This document shows, piece after piece, positions 40,695 to 48,399 of a stretch of DNA of 64,000 nucleotides. Made by a program: the position numbers and the translations under genes. This stretch comes from an uncultured Clostridia bacterium (lineage in GTDB: Bacteria > Bacillota > Clostridia > UMGS1883), in contig CANQRB010000005.1 in the NCBI GenBank assembly GCA_947626145.1, forward strand, positions 62,001 to 126,000. Direction: 5' to 3'. Under the pieces are notes generated by a model. It ran no database searches. It worked only from the letters and a program-made list of their open reading frames with translations, and had not been told where the DNA came from. How positions within the stretch are numbered: position 1 is the stretch's first letter; each line of letters opens with the position of its first letter.

Positions 40695-41876
40695 TTACTT
40701 TTTCAAATCGGATATTATATTTCTGTAAAACCAGTCCATGCTCTGGATATCCTTTTCCGTCAATACCTCGTCCTCCGGACAAATCTCGTTACCGGCGTTG
40801 TCATAAAGCGGGCCGGTAAAGATTGGCCGTCCGGCAAAAAACTCATCTTCGGCCTCGTTAACCGCCGCGGTGGTGCCTCTGGCACAGTTGTGGTTGACAA
40901 GCGACAGGGCCACAAGTCCGTCGGCCAGACCCCCGTTAACATCGTTGCTCTCGGGAGTAACCTGAATTTCGCCGTCAACCTCCTTGGCGCTGTAGCCTCC
41001 CCAAAGGCCCTCGATGGTTTCCTTGACGACCTTGGTGTAATACACGCCCCAGTTTACCACGGGAGCCTGAAGGTGCGCCTTAGGCGCGGCGGCCGTCATA
41101 TCGGTCATAAAGCCCACGCTCCAAAGCTCACGCTCCGCCGCCGCAAGCTGCGGCGCCGTTGTAAGGGTGTTCTGTGCGACAACATCACAGCCAAGGTCAA
41201 GGAGCTTCACAGCGGCCTCTCCCTCGGCGGCGGCGTCACACCTATCCTCCACCTGCCGCAGATACACTCTGTAGGACGAGTCTACCCTTTCGACGCCCAG
41301 GGCAAACGCATTGATCCCCTTAACCGATTCGGGGGTGCCGGTATAGCCCACAAAGCCGATGGCGCCGGTTTTTGTCCGACAGGCGGCCACAATGCCGCTG
41401 AGGTACTGGGCCTCATACATATCCGCCGCGTAGCCGCTGTAATTGGCCGGCTCGTCGCCGCTGACAACAAGGACGTTGCAGAACGTTATCCCGGGATTTT
41501 TCGCCGCCGCGGCCTTCATGGCTCCGGCGTATTCCTTTTCCGTGGCAAAAACGACCTTGCAGCCGTCGGTCACGCAGCTTTCCACCGCGGCCTTTATGCT
41601 TTCTTTGTCGTCAACGCTCACGTTGTTTATCCATTTTATCTGCTCCTCGGCCATGCCCAGAGCCCGGCGCATGGCCTCGATCCCCTGAATATGGGACTGG
41701 ATATAGGCGTTGTCGGTTTCGGGGCCGCCGCTAAGTATCACTCCCACGCGGATGTCGCTTTCGGTGGAAACATCAACCACGGGCTTTTCTCCGGAATCCG
41801 GAACGATATTTTTTCTGCAAGCGGAAAAGGACAGCAGCGCCAGTACAAGCGTCATGACTAAAATTACCCTTTTCAC
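40695..41876 (-). CDS. BMP-family (PnrA/Med-like) substrate-binding lipoprotein
   Basis: A 393-residue lipoprotein: signal with lipobox LLSFSAC (Cys about 20), then a two-lobed periplasmic-binding fold of the BMP type (RVGVILSGGPETDNAYIQSHIQGIEAM, YAADMYEAQYLSGIVAA, AIGFVGYTGTPESVKGINAFALGV, LDLGCDVVAQNTLTTAPQL). The family binds nucleosides or sugars for ABC transporters. No permease or ATPase is adjacent. Its partner may be elsewhere, or it may act as a sensor. GTG 41876 follows GGGAG by 9 bases. It is probably co-transcribed with xylB. Confidence 0.88.
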   Translation of the reverse strand: MKRVILVMTLVLALLSFSACRKNIVPDSGEKPVVDVSTESDIRVGVILSGGPETDNAYIQSHIQGIEAMRRALGMAEEQIKWINNVSVDDKESIKAAVESCVTDGCKVVFATEKEYAGAMKAAAAKNPGITFCNVLVVSGDEPANYSGYAADMYEAQYLSGIVAACRTKTGAIGFVGYTGTPESVKGINAFALGVERVDSSYRVYLRQVEDRCDAAAEGEAAVKLLDLGCDVVAQNTLTTAPQLAAAERELWSVGFMTDMTAAAPKAHLQAPVVNWGVYYTKVVKETIEGLWGGYSAKEVDGEIQVTPESNDVNGGLADGLVALSLVNHNCARGTTAAVNEAEDEFFAGRPIFTGPLYDNAGNEICPEDEVLTEKDIQSMDWFYRNIISDLKK

Positions 41877-41976
41877 ATCCGAACACTCCCTCTTTTGTAA
41901 TACGGTGTTGCCTTTACGTTTATTTTACACCCTATTTATTCTTTTTACAAGATATTTTTTCAATGTCACAAAAAAT

Positions 41977-42438
41977 TTACGAATATTTATCGCCCAAAAG
42001 CCTCCTGACTACTTTTACGTGTTCGACCCCGGCCTCGATAAAAACGTCCGAGGCGCGCCCGTACCCGCATTTTTCATAAAACGGGAGTGCCCGGAGCTTG
42101 GCGTCCGCCTCAACGCTCCTCACGCCCGACGCCCGGCAATAATCCTCGATAAGCTCCATGGCCGCCCGGCCAAGGCCCAGCCGCCGGAACTCCTTCTGAA
42201 TACAAAAGCGCTGAACCTTTACCCTGCCCTCCGGTTTGCGCATGAGCCTGACCGCTCCGGCGTCAACCCCGCCGTACACAAGCAAAAAGTGAGCGCAGCG
42301 GCCGTCAAGGCAATCGTATTCGTCCGCCTCTATTTCCTCCGGCACGCCCTTCTCCACGGTAAAAACCTCCCTGCGTATCCGGAGGCAGCGAGCGAGAATA
42401 TCATCGTTCCCGGCTTTGATAAACTGAATTTGATCCAC
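41977..42438 (-). CDS. GNAT-family N-acetyltransferase
   Basis: A 153-residue GNAT enzyme resembling the ElaA/YjcF type: N-terminus RCLRIRREVFTVEKGVPEEIEADEYD, acetyl-CoA loop QKEFRRLGLGRAAMELIE (R-x-x-G-x-G), and C-terminal ALPFYEKCGYGRASDVFIEAG. The acceptor substrate is unknown; small molecules or protein N-termini are possible. It lies about 95 bases downstream of the murE-argB gene in the same direction, separated by a hairpin. Confidence 0.87.
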   Translation of the reverse strand: MDQIQFIKAGNDDILARCLRIRREVFTVEKGVPEEIEADEYDCLDGRCAHFLLVYGGVDAGAVRLMRKPEGRVKVQRFCIQKEFRRLGLGRAAMELIEDYCRASGVRSVEADAKLRALPFYEKCGYGRASDVFIEAGVEHVKVVRRLLGDKYS

Positions 42439-42463
42439 GATTTCACCCGCTTTGTCCCATAAT

Positions 42464-42496
42464 GCACAAGGGGAGCCCCGCAGAACTCCCTTGTGT
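42464..42496 (-). terminator. hairpin between murE-argB and the GNAT gene
   Basis: ACACAAGGGAG pairs with CTCCCCTTGTGC around a GC-rich loop on the minus strand. There is no T run, so termination is uncertain. Confidence 0.4.
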
Positions 42497-42532
42497 CCAA
42501 GCCGCGTTTCGTAAAGATATGCGGCCGTAAAT

Positions 42533-44884
42533 TTATTTCCGTATGGTGGTGCCGACCTTTTTGGCGGATATAAGGCTGGAAATCAGATTGTTTTTCACCT
42601 TGCCGTTGAGGATCTCCACCTCGGATACGCCGTTCTCCACAGCCTCAACGATGTTGCTCAGCTTGGGTATCATGCCCCCGCCCACAAAGCCGTTCCCGAT
42701 GAGGAGTCTGGCCCGGGCGGAGCTGAGGGACTCGACCACGGTCTTTTCGTTGTTTTTGTCGATGAATATGCCGTTCACATCGGTAATGAACACCAGTCTG
42801 TTTGCCCGCAGCTGCCTTGCCACGGCGGTGGCGGCGTCGTCGGCGTTGACGTTCAGCGGCTCGCCCTCGGGGCCGGAGCTCACCGGTGAGACCACGACCA
42901 CATAACCGGCGTCCAGAAGCTGACCAATGAGGTGGCAGTTCACGGAGGTTATCTCCCCCACAAAGCCCAGATCGGCCCCGTCCGCGGTTCTGCGCACGGC
43001 GGAAATCGTGCCGCCGTCCCGGCCGCTGATACCGACGGCCTTTACTCCGCAGGCCGAAATGGCGCCCACCAGACGCTTGTTGACGCTGCCGCTGAGGGCC
43101 ATTTCCACAAAGCCGATCTCCTCCTCGCCGGTGACGCGGTAGCCGTTTTCGAACCGGCTCTCAATGCCGAGGCGGTTCAGCAGCGCGTTTATTTCCTTGC
43201 CGCCGCCATGCACCACGGTTACTCTCGCCCCCACCATGGAGAGGAGAGAAATGTCCTCCATCAGAGAGCGGGTCAGCTCACGGTCCTCCATGACGCTGCC
43301 GCCCAGCTTTATGACCACGTTCCGTCCGTACAGTCGGTGGAGCGCCGGAAGAATATCCTGAAAGCCCTTTATCTTTTCGGTGGCGTCTATCTCGTGGACG
43401 ACGTCATACTCGTCCAGATATTTTCTGGTGTATTCCACGTCGCTGGGGCAGTCGATGTACTGTATGCCCCGCTTTTGACGTGTCTCGTCGCCCTTGCCGG
43501 TGATGAGCACCACCGTGGGTTCGTCACAGTCCATAATGGAGCGGCGGATGGCCTCGCCCCTGTCGTCGATCATCTCGCACTCTCCGCCGACGGCCTTAAC
43601 GTACTCCGCTATTTCGGCGGAAATCTGCCCCACGGGCTCCTCGCCGGGGTCCTCCTCGGTGATATAGACCTTTTTGGAGTACCGACCGGCTATGGTGCCA
43701 AGATCACGGCGGCGGTCAAAGGCCTTTTTCCCGGGGCAGCCGAACACGGCGACGATGGCCCTGCCGGGGTATTCCTTGCGGACGGAGGAAAACAAATTCT
43801 CGAAGCTGAGCTTGTTGTGGGCGTAATCCACAATGACGGTAACCGTCTTGTCGGCATTGGCGTACACCTCCATGCGGCCCTTGCTCCGCGCCTTCATGAG
43901 GCCGGTGAGCATATAGCGGCTGTCGATGCCCAGAGCCATGGCTATACCGATGGCGGCCAGGGCATTTTCCACATTGAACAGGCCGGGTATGGTGAGAGTG
44001 AACTCCATGTCGAAGTCCTTAGTTTTTACCATAAAGGCCGTATCGCTGTCGCTCTTGTGTATTCCGTAAGCGAAAATATCGGCGTCTGCCCTTTTCTGGG
44101 AGAAGGTTATTACCCTTCCGGCGGCCTTTGCCGCCTCGGCCACCTCGTCGGCACGGTCGCAGTCGAGGTTTATGACGGCGGTCTTACAGTTTTCAAACAG
44201 CTTCAGCTTTGACCTGAAATAGTCCTCAAAGTCAGGGTGCTCAATGGGGCTTATGTGATCCACCCCTATGTTAAGAAAGCAGCCCACCGTGAAGTCCACG
44301 CCCAAAACGCGGTCATACTTCAGAGCCTGACTGGAGACCTCCATTGTCAGATAATCTATGCCGCTGTTCACGGCGTTGCTGAAATGGCGGTGAAGATCAA
44401 AAGGCTCGGGAGTGGTGAGATGGCTCTCGAAATTCTCGACCCCGTCATAGGTGTCGATGGAGGAGATTATGGCCGACTCCTTTTTGTTTTCCGCCCGCAG
44501 AGCCTCGTCAAGGATATACTTTACGAAATAGGCGGTCGTGCTCTTGCCCTTTGTGCCGGTTATCCCGACAAGGTTCAGCCTGCGCCATACGCTGCCGTAG
44601 TAATAGTTGGCCATGAGGGCCATTGCCCGGCGCACGTCGTCCACAATTATGCTCGGCAGCTCCACGCCCATGTCCCTTTCGGCCACATAGGCCACGGCCC
44701 CTTTTTCGGCGGCGTCGCTGAGATATTCGCTCTTAAAGTGGGCCCCCTTGCACAGAAAGAGGGTGTCGGGGCGTATGTCGGTGGAATTGCAGGAGATATA
44801 GGCTATTTCCTTTTCAAGGTCTCCCCGGGTCACGGTACCGATGCCGTTGTTTTCAAACAGCTCCGCGAAATCTCTCAATATCAT
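42533..44884 (-). CDS. MurE-like Mur ligase fused to N-acetylglutamate kinase (ArgB)
   Basis: A 783-residue fusion. Residues ~1-500 are a complete Mur ligase of the MurE type: ISCNSTDIRPDTLFLC, P-loop LVGITGTKGKSTTAY (about 110), TMEVSSQALKYDR, NIGVDHISPIEHP and VDYAHNKLSFENL. Residues ~520-783 are a complete ArgB-type kinase: VVIKLGGS, VVHGGGKEIN, GISGRDGGTI, NVNADDAATA and GGMIPKL. The frame runs unbroken through the linker. The DNPR motif of diaminopimelate-adding MurE is replaced by EEDPGEEP, so lysine or ornithine is more likely. Its ATG overlaps the racemase stop. Both activities are predicted intact; the reason for fusion is unknown. Confidence 0.88.
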   Translation of the reverse strand: MILRDFAELFENNGIGTVTRGDLEKEIAYISCNSTDIRPDTLFLCKGAHFKSEYLSDAAEKGAVAYVAERDMGVELPSIIVDDVRRAMALMANYYYGSVWRRLNLVGITGTKGKSTTAYFVKYILDEALRAENKKESAIISSIDTYDGVENFESHLTTPEPFDLHRHFSNAVNSGIDYLTMEVSSQALKYDRVLGVDFTVGCFLNIGVDHISPIEHPDFEDYFRSKLKLFENCKTAVINLDCDRADEVAEAAKAAGRVITFSQKRADADIFAYGIHKSDSDTAFMVKTKDFDMEFTLTIPGLFNVENALAAIGIAMALGIDSRYMLTGLMKARSKGRMEVYANADKTVTVIVDYAHNKLSFENLFSSVRKEYPGRAIVAVFGCPGKKAFDRRRDLGTIAGRYSKKVYITEEDPGEEPVGQISAEIAEYVKAVGGECEMIDDRGEAIRRSIMDCDEPTVVLITGKGDETRQKRGIQYIDCPSDVEYTRKYLDEYDVVHEIDATEKIKGFQDILPALHRLYGRNVVIKLGGSVMEDRELTRSLMEDISLLSMVGARVTVVHGGGKEINALLNRLGIESRFENGYRVTGEEEIGFVEMALSGSVNKRLVGAISACGVKAVGISGRDGGTISAVRRTADGADLGFVGEITSVNCHLIGQLLDAGYVVVVSPVSSGPEGEPLNVNADDAATAVARQLRANRLVFITDVNGIFIDKNNEKTVVESLSSARARLLIGNGFVGGGMIPKLSNIVEAVENGVSEVEILNGKVKNNLISSLISAKKVGTTIRK

Positions 44885-45591
44885 TCATTATCACCTTTCA
44901 ACTTTCCGCCGCAGAGGGTTATGCAGCGCTCCACAAGCACCCCCATGGCGTCCACATAGTAGCTGTCCAGCTCGTGATTGGCACGGAACACGCTGAGCTC
45001 GGTACAGCCCAGGATCGCCCCGTCGCACCCGTTCTTTTTCATGAAAAGGTCAACGGCGGCAAAGTCGTCCCGGTCGCCCTTCTGTCCGGCCTTTATCTGT
45101 TCGTATATGATACTCATGACGGTTTTCTGGTGCTTTGCGTCGGGGACAAAGGGCGTGATGCCCCGGCTCTCAAGCGCCTTCTGGTACAGGCCTGACCTGA
45201 CCGTCCCTTCTGTGGCCAGGATGCCGACCTTTTTCATTTCCGGCCGTTTGTCACGGATATAGCCGGCGGTCTCCTCTATCATATTGATTACGGGTATGTC
45301 CACGGCCTTCTCTATGTCCGATATAAAATTGTGACTGGTGTTGCAGGGCACGGCCAGTATGTCCGCCCCGGCGGCGCGGAGCTTGCGGGCGTCGGCGGCC
45401 AGCAGGGCCCTCACTCCGGCGGTATCGCCGCTTTCGATGGCGGCGGTGCGGTCGGGCATGGAGGCGTGGCTGTAAATCAGGATGTCGATGTGATCCTGAT
45501 CCCGTCCGGCGTCGGTGCGGGCGATGATTTCCCTGTACATAACCTGGGTTGCCTCGGGACCCATTCCGCCGATAATTCCAAGTGTCAGCAT
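44881..45591 (-). CDS. aspartate/glutamate racemase family protein
   Basis: A 236-residue PLP-independent racemase: LGIIGGMGPEATQVMYREII, the two catalytic cysteines in AVPCNTSHNF and ILGCTELSV, and the substrate threonines around them. The GGMGPEAT start is typical of aspartate racemases (RacD/YgeA), so D-Asp is the likely product. ATG 45591 is preferred to the longer frame, which overlaps the upstream gene. The order ligase-racemase-MurE-ArgB, with a 16-base gap and an ATGA overlap, indicates one operon in which this enzyme feeds D-Asp to the ligase. Confidence 0.88.
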   Translation of the reverse strand: MLTLGIIGGMGPEATQVMYREIIARTDAGRDQDHIDILIYSHASMPDRTAAIESGDTAGVRALLAADARKLRAAGADILAVPCNTSHNFISDIEKAVDIPVINMIEETAGYIRDKRPEMKKVGILATEGTVRSGLYQKALESRGITPFVPDAKHQKTVMSIIYEQIKAGQKGDRDDFAAVDLFMKKNGCDGAILGCTELSVFRANHELDSYYVDAMGVLVERCITLCGGKLKGDNE

Positions 45592-45607
45592 GGCAGGACC
45601 AACTTTC

Positions 45608-46825
45608 TCAGGACTTTTTGCCCAGATATTTTTTGTATTTCGCATAGTGGGAATTGTGCTGCTTTATGAGCCTTAACAGCCGTCCGGGCCTGTTGTCGCC
45701 CTTATAGAACAGCGGATTGACCACACGTCCCTGACGGATGAGAGATTTCATACGGGTTTTATACTCGGTGGGAGCTATGTAGTCAAAGGCCACCTTTTCG
45801 GGCACCACAAGCCAGAGGTTTTCCCTGTCGGCAAAGACCGTGTCACCCAGATCTTCGTTTCTGATATGATCCTTTACCGCATATTCGGCTATGTTATAGC
45901 CCGCCCCGGTCACATAAAAATTGCTGCGGCCCTGACGGACGTTGATCTCGAACACCTTGAACTTTCCGTCCCGCCGGTCGAACTTGATGTCAAAGTTGGA
46001 AAATCCGGTGAAGCCTATCTCCTCAAGCAGGGCCTTGAATTTTTCCATAAGCTCACGGTCGTACTCGTTTATAATGACGGCGTGGTTGCCTATCCCGTAG
46101 GGAGTGTGCTCCTCAAGGAGCACATGGCCCAGGCACATGAGCTTTACCCTGCCGTTTTTGTCGGAATAGTTGGTGAGCACCCGCATATAGGTGTCGTCGC
46201 CGGGGATGAAGTCCTGCACGATGAGATTGTCCTTATAGCCGCTGTTGTACACCGCGGCCACGGTCTCCCTCAGCTCCTGAAGGGTGTCCAGCTTAAACAC
46301 CTTTTTCTGTCCCTCGAAGGGATGGGCAAAATACTGGGGGCCGTTGCAGGGCTTGAGGATATAGGGCGCGCCAAAGTCGGGAGTTACCTCCATGGTGTTG
46401 GGCGTGCAGACATAGGTGGCGGGATATTCGATACCGTGCCTGTCGCACAGCTCATAGAACTTCTCCTTATCCATAAGGCTGTTCAGCAGTCCGGCGCCGG
46501 CGTAGGGAGCCACAATGCCGTCGGCCAGCCTGTCCCTGTTCTCGGCAATTAGGCGGACATAGTTGTCGCCGCAGCCCATGAGGAGCACGGGCTTGTCCTG
46601 TCCCGCGGCGAAGCTGTTCACCGTCTTTACAAAAACCTCCGGATCGTCAATATCCGGTACGGTCATCTGATTTATCATTTTACTGTCGGCGCAGGGAGCG
46701 CCGGATTTTTTCCCGATTGAAGTTGAACGCAGTCCGTAGGCCTCGTGAAAGGCACGGGCCACACTGTAAACGTTTATATCGTTACCCAAGAGAAGGGTGA
46801 CAAATTCCTGTTCTTTAAATTCCAC
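45608..46825 (-). CDS. ATP-grasp carboxylate-amine ligase, probable D-aspartate ligase
   Basis: A 405-residue ATP-grasp enzyme: EFVTLLLGNDINVYSVARAFHEAYG at the N-terminus, MDKEKFYELCDRHGIEYPATYV, APYILKPCNG, LIVQDFIPGDDTYMRVL, and FKVFEINVRQGRSNFYVTGAG with metal-binding Glu and Asn. This resembles the D-aspartate ligase of Enterococcus faecium (Aslfm), which attaches D-Asp to the third-position lysine to build the peptidoglycan cross-bridge. The adjacent racemase strongly supports that role. GTG 46825 follows AGGGG by about 10 bases and matches the family start; ATG 46864 would add unrelated residues. Confidence 0.82.
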   Translation of the reverse strand: MEFKEQEFVTLLLGNDINVYSVARAFHEAYGLRSTSIGKKSGAPCADSKMINQMTVPDIDDPEVFVKTVNSFAAGQDKPVLLMGCGDNYVRLIAENRDRLADGIVAPYAGAGLLNSLMDKEKFYELCDRHGIEYPATYVCTPNTMEVTPDFGAPYILKPCNGPQYFAHPFEGQKKVFKLDTLQELRETVAAVYNSGYKDNLIVQDFIPGDDTYMRVLTNYSDKNGRVKLMCLGHVLLEEHTPYGIGNHAVIINEYDRELMEKFKALLEEIGFTGFSNFDIKFDRRDGKFKVFEINVRQGRSNFYVTGAGYNIAEYAVKDHIRNEDLGDTVFADRENLWLVVPEKVAFDYIAPTEYKTRMKSLIRQGRVVNPLFYKGDNRPGRLLRLIKQHNSHYAKYKKYLGKKS

Positions 46826-47007
46826 ACAATCAACCCCTAAGACACAAATATTAAATCCGCGCAAAAACCCGCGGTGTCATCTAAAGTATTTTATCATATT
46901 TTTTAACGTAATGCAAGGATTTTTTTACAAACATATATAAATTGTTGGAACCGTGGGCCGGTGTATCCTGCTAAATCCGCCGGCCGACAGCTTATTAACG
47001 CAAAAAG

Positions 47008-47048
47008 AGGGGATATAAAAGCCCTGACGGACCTTTTATTCCCCTGCC
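47008..47048 (-). terminator. terminator after the solute-binding protein gene
   Basis: Minus-strand AGGGGAATAAAAG..CTTTTATATCCCCT (13-bp stem with one mismatch), followed by CTTTTTG. Confidence 0.8.
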
Positions 47049-47065
47049 TTTTTACCCTGACGCTT

Positions 47066-48367
47066 TTACGGACGGAGGGACTGATTTGCGGCGGAGTTGG
47101 CCTTTTCCGCAAACTCGGCCACAACTCCGGCAATGTCCTCGCCGTTACCCACCCGCTGGAGCATATTCCACCATGCGGTGCGGGCCTCCGCCCAGCCGGG
47201 CGTCACCTGATAGTAATCGCCCATATACTGTTGGAAAATGCTGTACTCCATCATATTTTTGTCGTTTACGTAAATATCGGGCATATCACGGACGGGCCAG
47301 TAGGTGGAGGTAAGGACTGAACGGGTGTACCGCGAGCTGTCGTCCGTCATGTAACGTATAAAAGTTTTGGCGGCCTCGATTTTGTCGGCGTCGCCGTTGT
47401 CAAAAATTCCGAAGCCCCATATACCGCCCTGAAGGTTGAAGTCTCCGTCGTCAGTGGGGAAGGTCATGGGGAAAATGTCGAAGTCAAGATTTGGATTGCT
47501 GATAGTCTGGTTTATCTCCATGGACACGTTCCAGCAAAACGACATGGCCAGCTCGCCGTTGCAGAATTTTTCCAGCTCGTCGGCGCCGGCGATGTCCGGA
47601 TCAAAGTTTATCCCGTCAAGCCGGCGCAGCAGCTCCAGCGCCCTGATGTTTGCCTCGCTGTCAAAGGTATACTTCGTGTGCCCGGGGTTGGTGAAGGAGC
47701 CGCTGTACAGGTTGTTGACAAGGGCGCGGGTGCCCTGATCGCCGCCCTGACCGCCGCAGTATACGGAGGCCACATTTTCAACGCCGTACTTTTTCAGCGC
47801 CTCAACGGCGGAGATGAAACCGTCAGTGGTCCAGGTGTGATTTTCCTCATCAATATACTGCCACGCTCCGGCGGCCTCAAAGAGGTCGCGGTTTATGGCC
47901 ATGCAGTGCGTAGTCATGCACACGGGATAAATATAGTACCTTCCGGCGCTGTCATGACAGGCGACTCTGACGGAGTCGTATATCTCGCCCGACACTGCGT
48001 CGTCCCATATATCCGCAAGGTCAACCATCAGGCCTCTGTCGCCCCAGTTCGCCACCAGACGTTCGGGGCCCTCAAAGATAAGGTCGGGCAGACCGCCCTC
48101 GTTTATCGCGGTCTCCACCTCGCTGTCGCCGTTTGTGTAATCCAGCGTTTTGATCGTGACGCCGATGTTGGGATAATCCTTCTGGAAAGACGCCGCAAGG
48201 GTGGACAAGGTTGACATATTTCCCCATCCGCCCACCGGATAGGTCCACAGAGTCAGCTCAGTTTTCCGGGCCTCGGTCCCGGCTTTGTCCGGCGCTTCGT
48301 TATCGGCGCAGGAGCAAAAACAGAGAACGAGAGAGACGCAAAGCAGCAATGACAGAAATTTTTTCAA
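47066..48367 (-). CDS. extracellular solute-binding lipoprotein (family 1)
   Basis: A 433-residue lipoprotein: lipobox LCFCSC (Cys about 20), then a family 1 binding fold (ELTLWTYPVGGWGNMSTLSTLAASFQKDYPNIGVTI, GLPDLIFEGPERL, FCNGELAMSFCWN, GGIWGFGIFDN). Such proteins bind oligosaccharides for ABC uptake. No permease or ATPase lies nearby; instead it follows a hybrid sensor kinase gene by 32 bases on the same strand, suggesting a sensing role. The start appears to be TTG 48367 with GGGGAG 8 bases upstream. Confidence 0.88.
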   Translation of the reverse strand: MKKFLSLLLCVSLVLCFCSCADNEAPDKAGTEARKTELTLWTYPVGGWGNMSTLSTLAASFQKDYPNIGVTIKTLDYTNGDSEVETAINEGGLPDLIFEGPERLVANWGDRGLMVDLADIWDDAVSGEIYDSVRVACHDSAGRYYIYPVCMTTHCMAINRDLFEAAGAWQYIDEENHTWTTDGFISAVEALKKYGVENVASVYCGGQGGDQGTRALVNNLYSGSFTNPGHTKYTFDSEANIRALELLRRLDGINFDPDIAGADELEKFCNGELAMSFCWNVSMEINQTISNPNLDFDIFPMTFPTDDGDFNLQGGIWGFGIFDNGDADKIEAAKTFIRYMTDDSSRYTRSVLTSTYWPVRDMPDIYVNDKNMMEYSIFQQYMGDYYQVTPGWAEARTAWWNMLQRVGNGEDIAGVVAEFAEKANSAANQSLRP

Positions 48368-48399
48368 GATCTACACTCCCCTTCCTCAATATAACGCGG

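Noticed and set aside
42533-44884. MurE-ArgB fusion as an assembly artefact
   Set aside because: The frame is continuous with a sensible linker, and both domains are complete and in phase. Kept as real, with read checking suggested.
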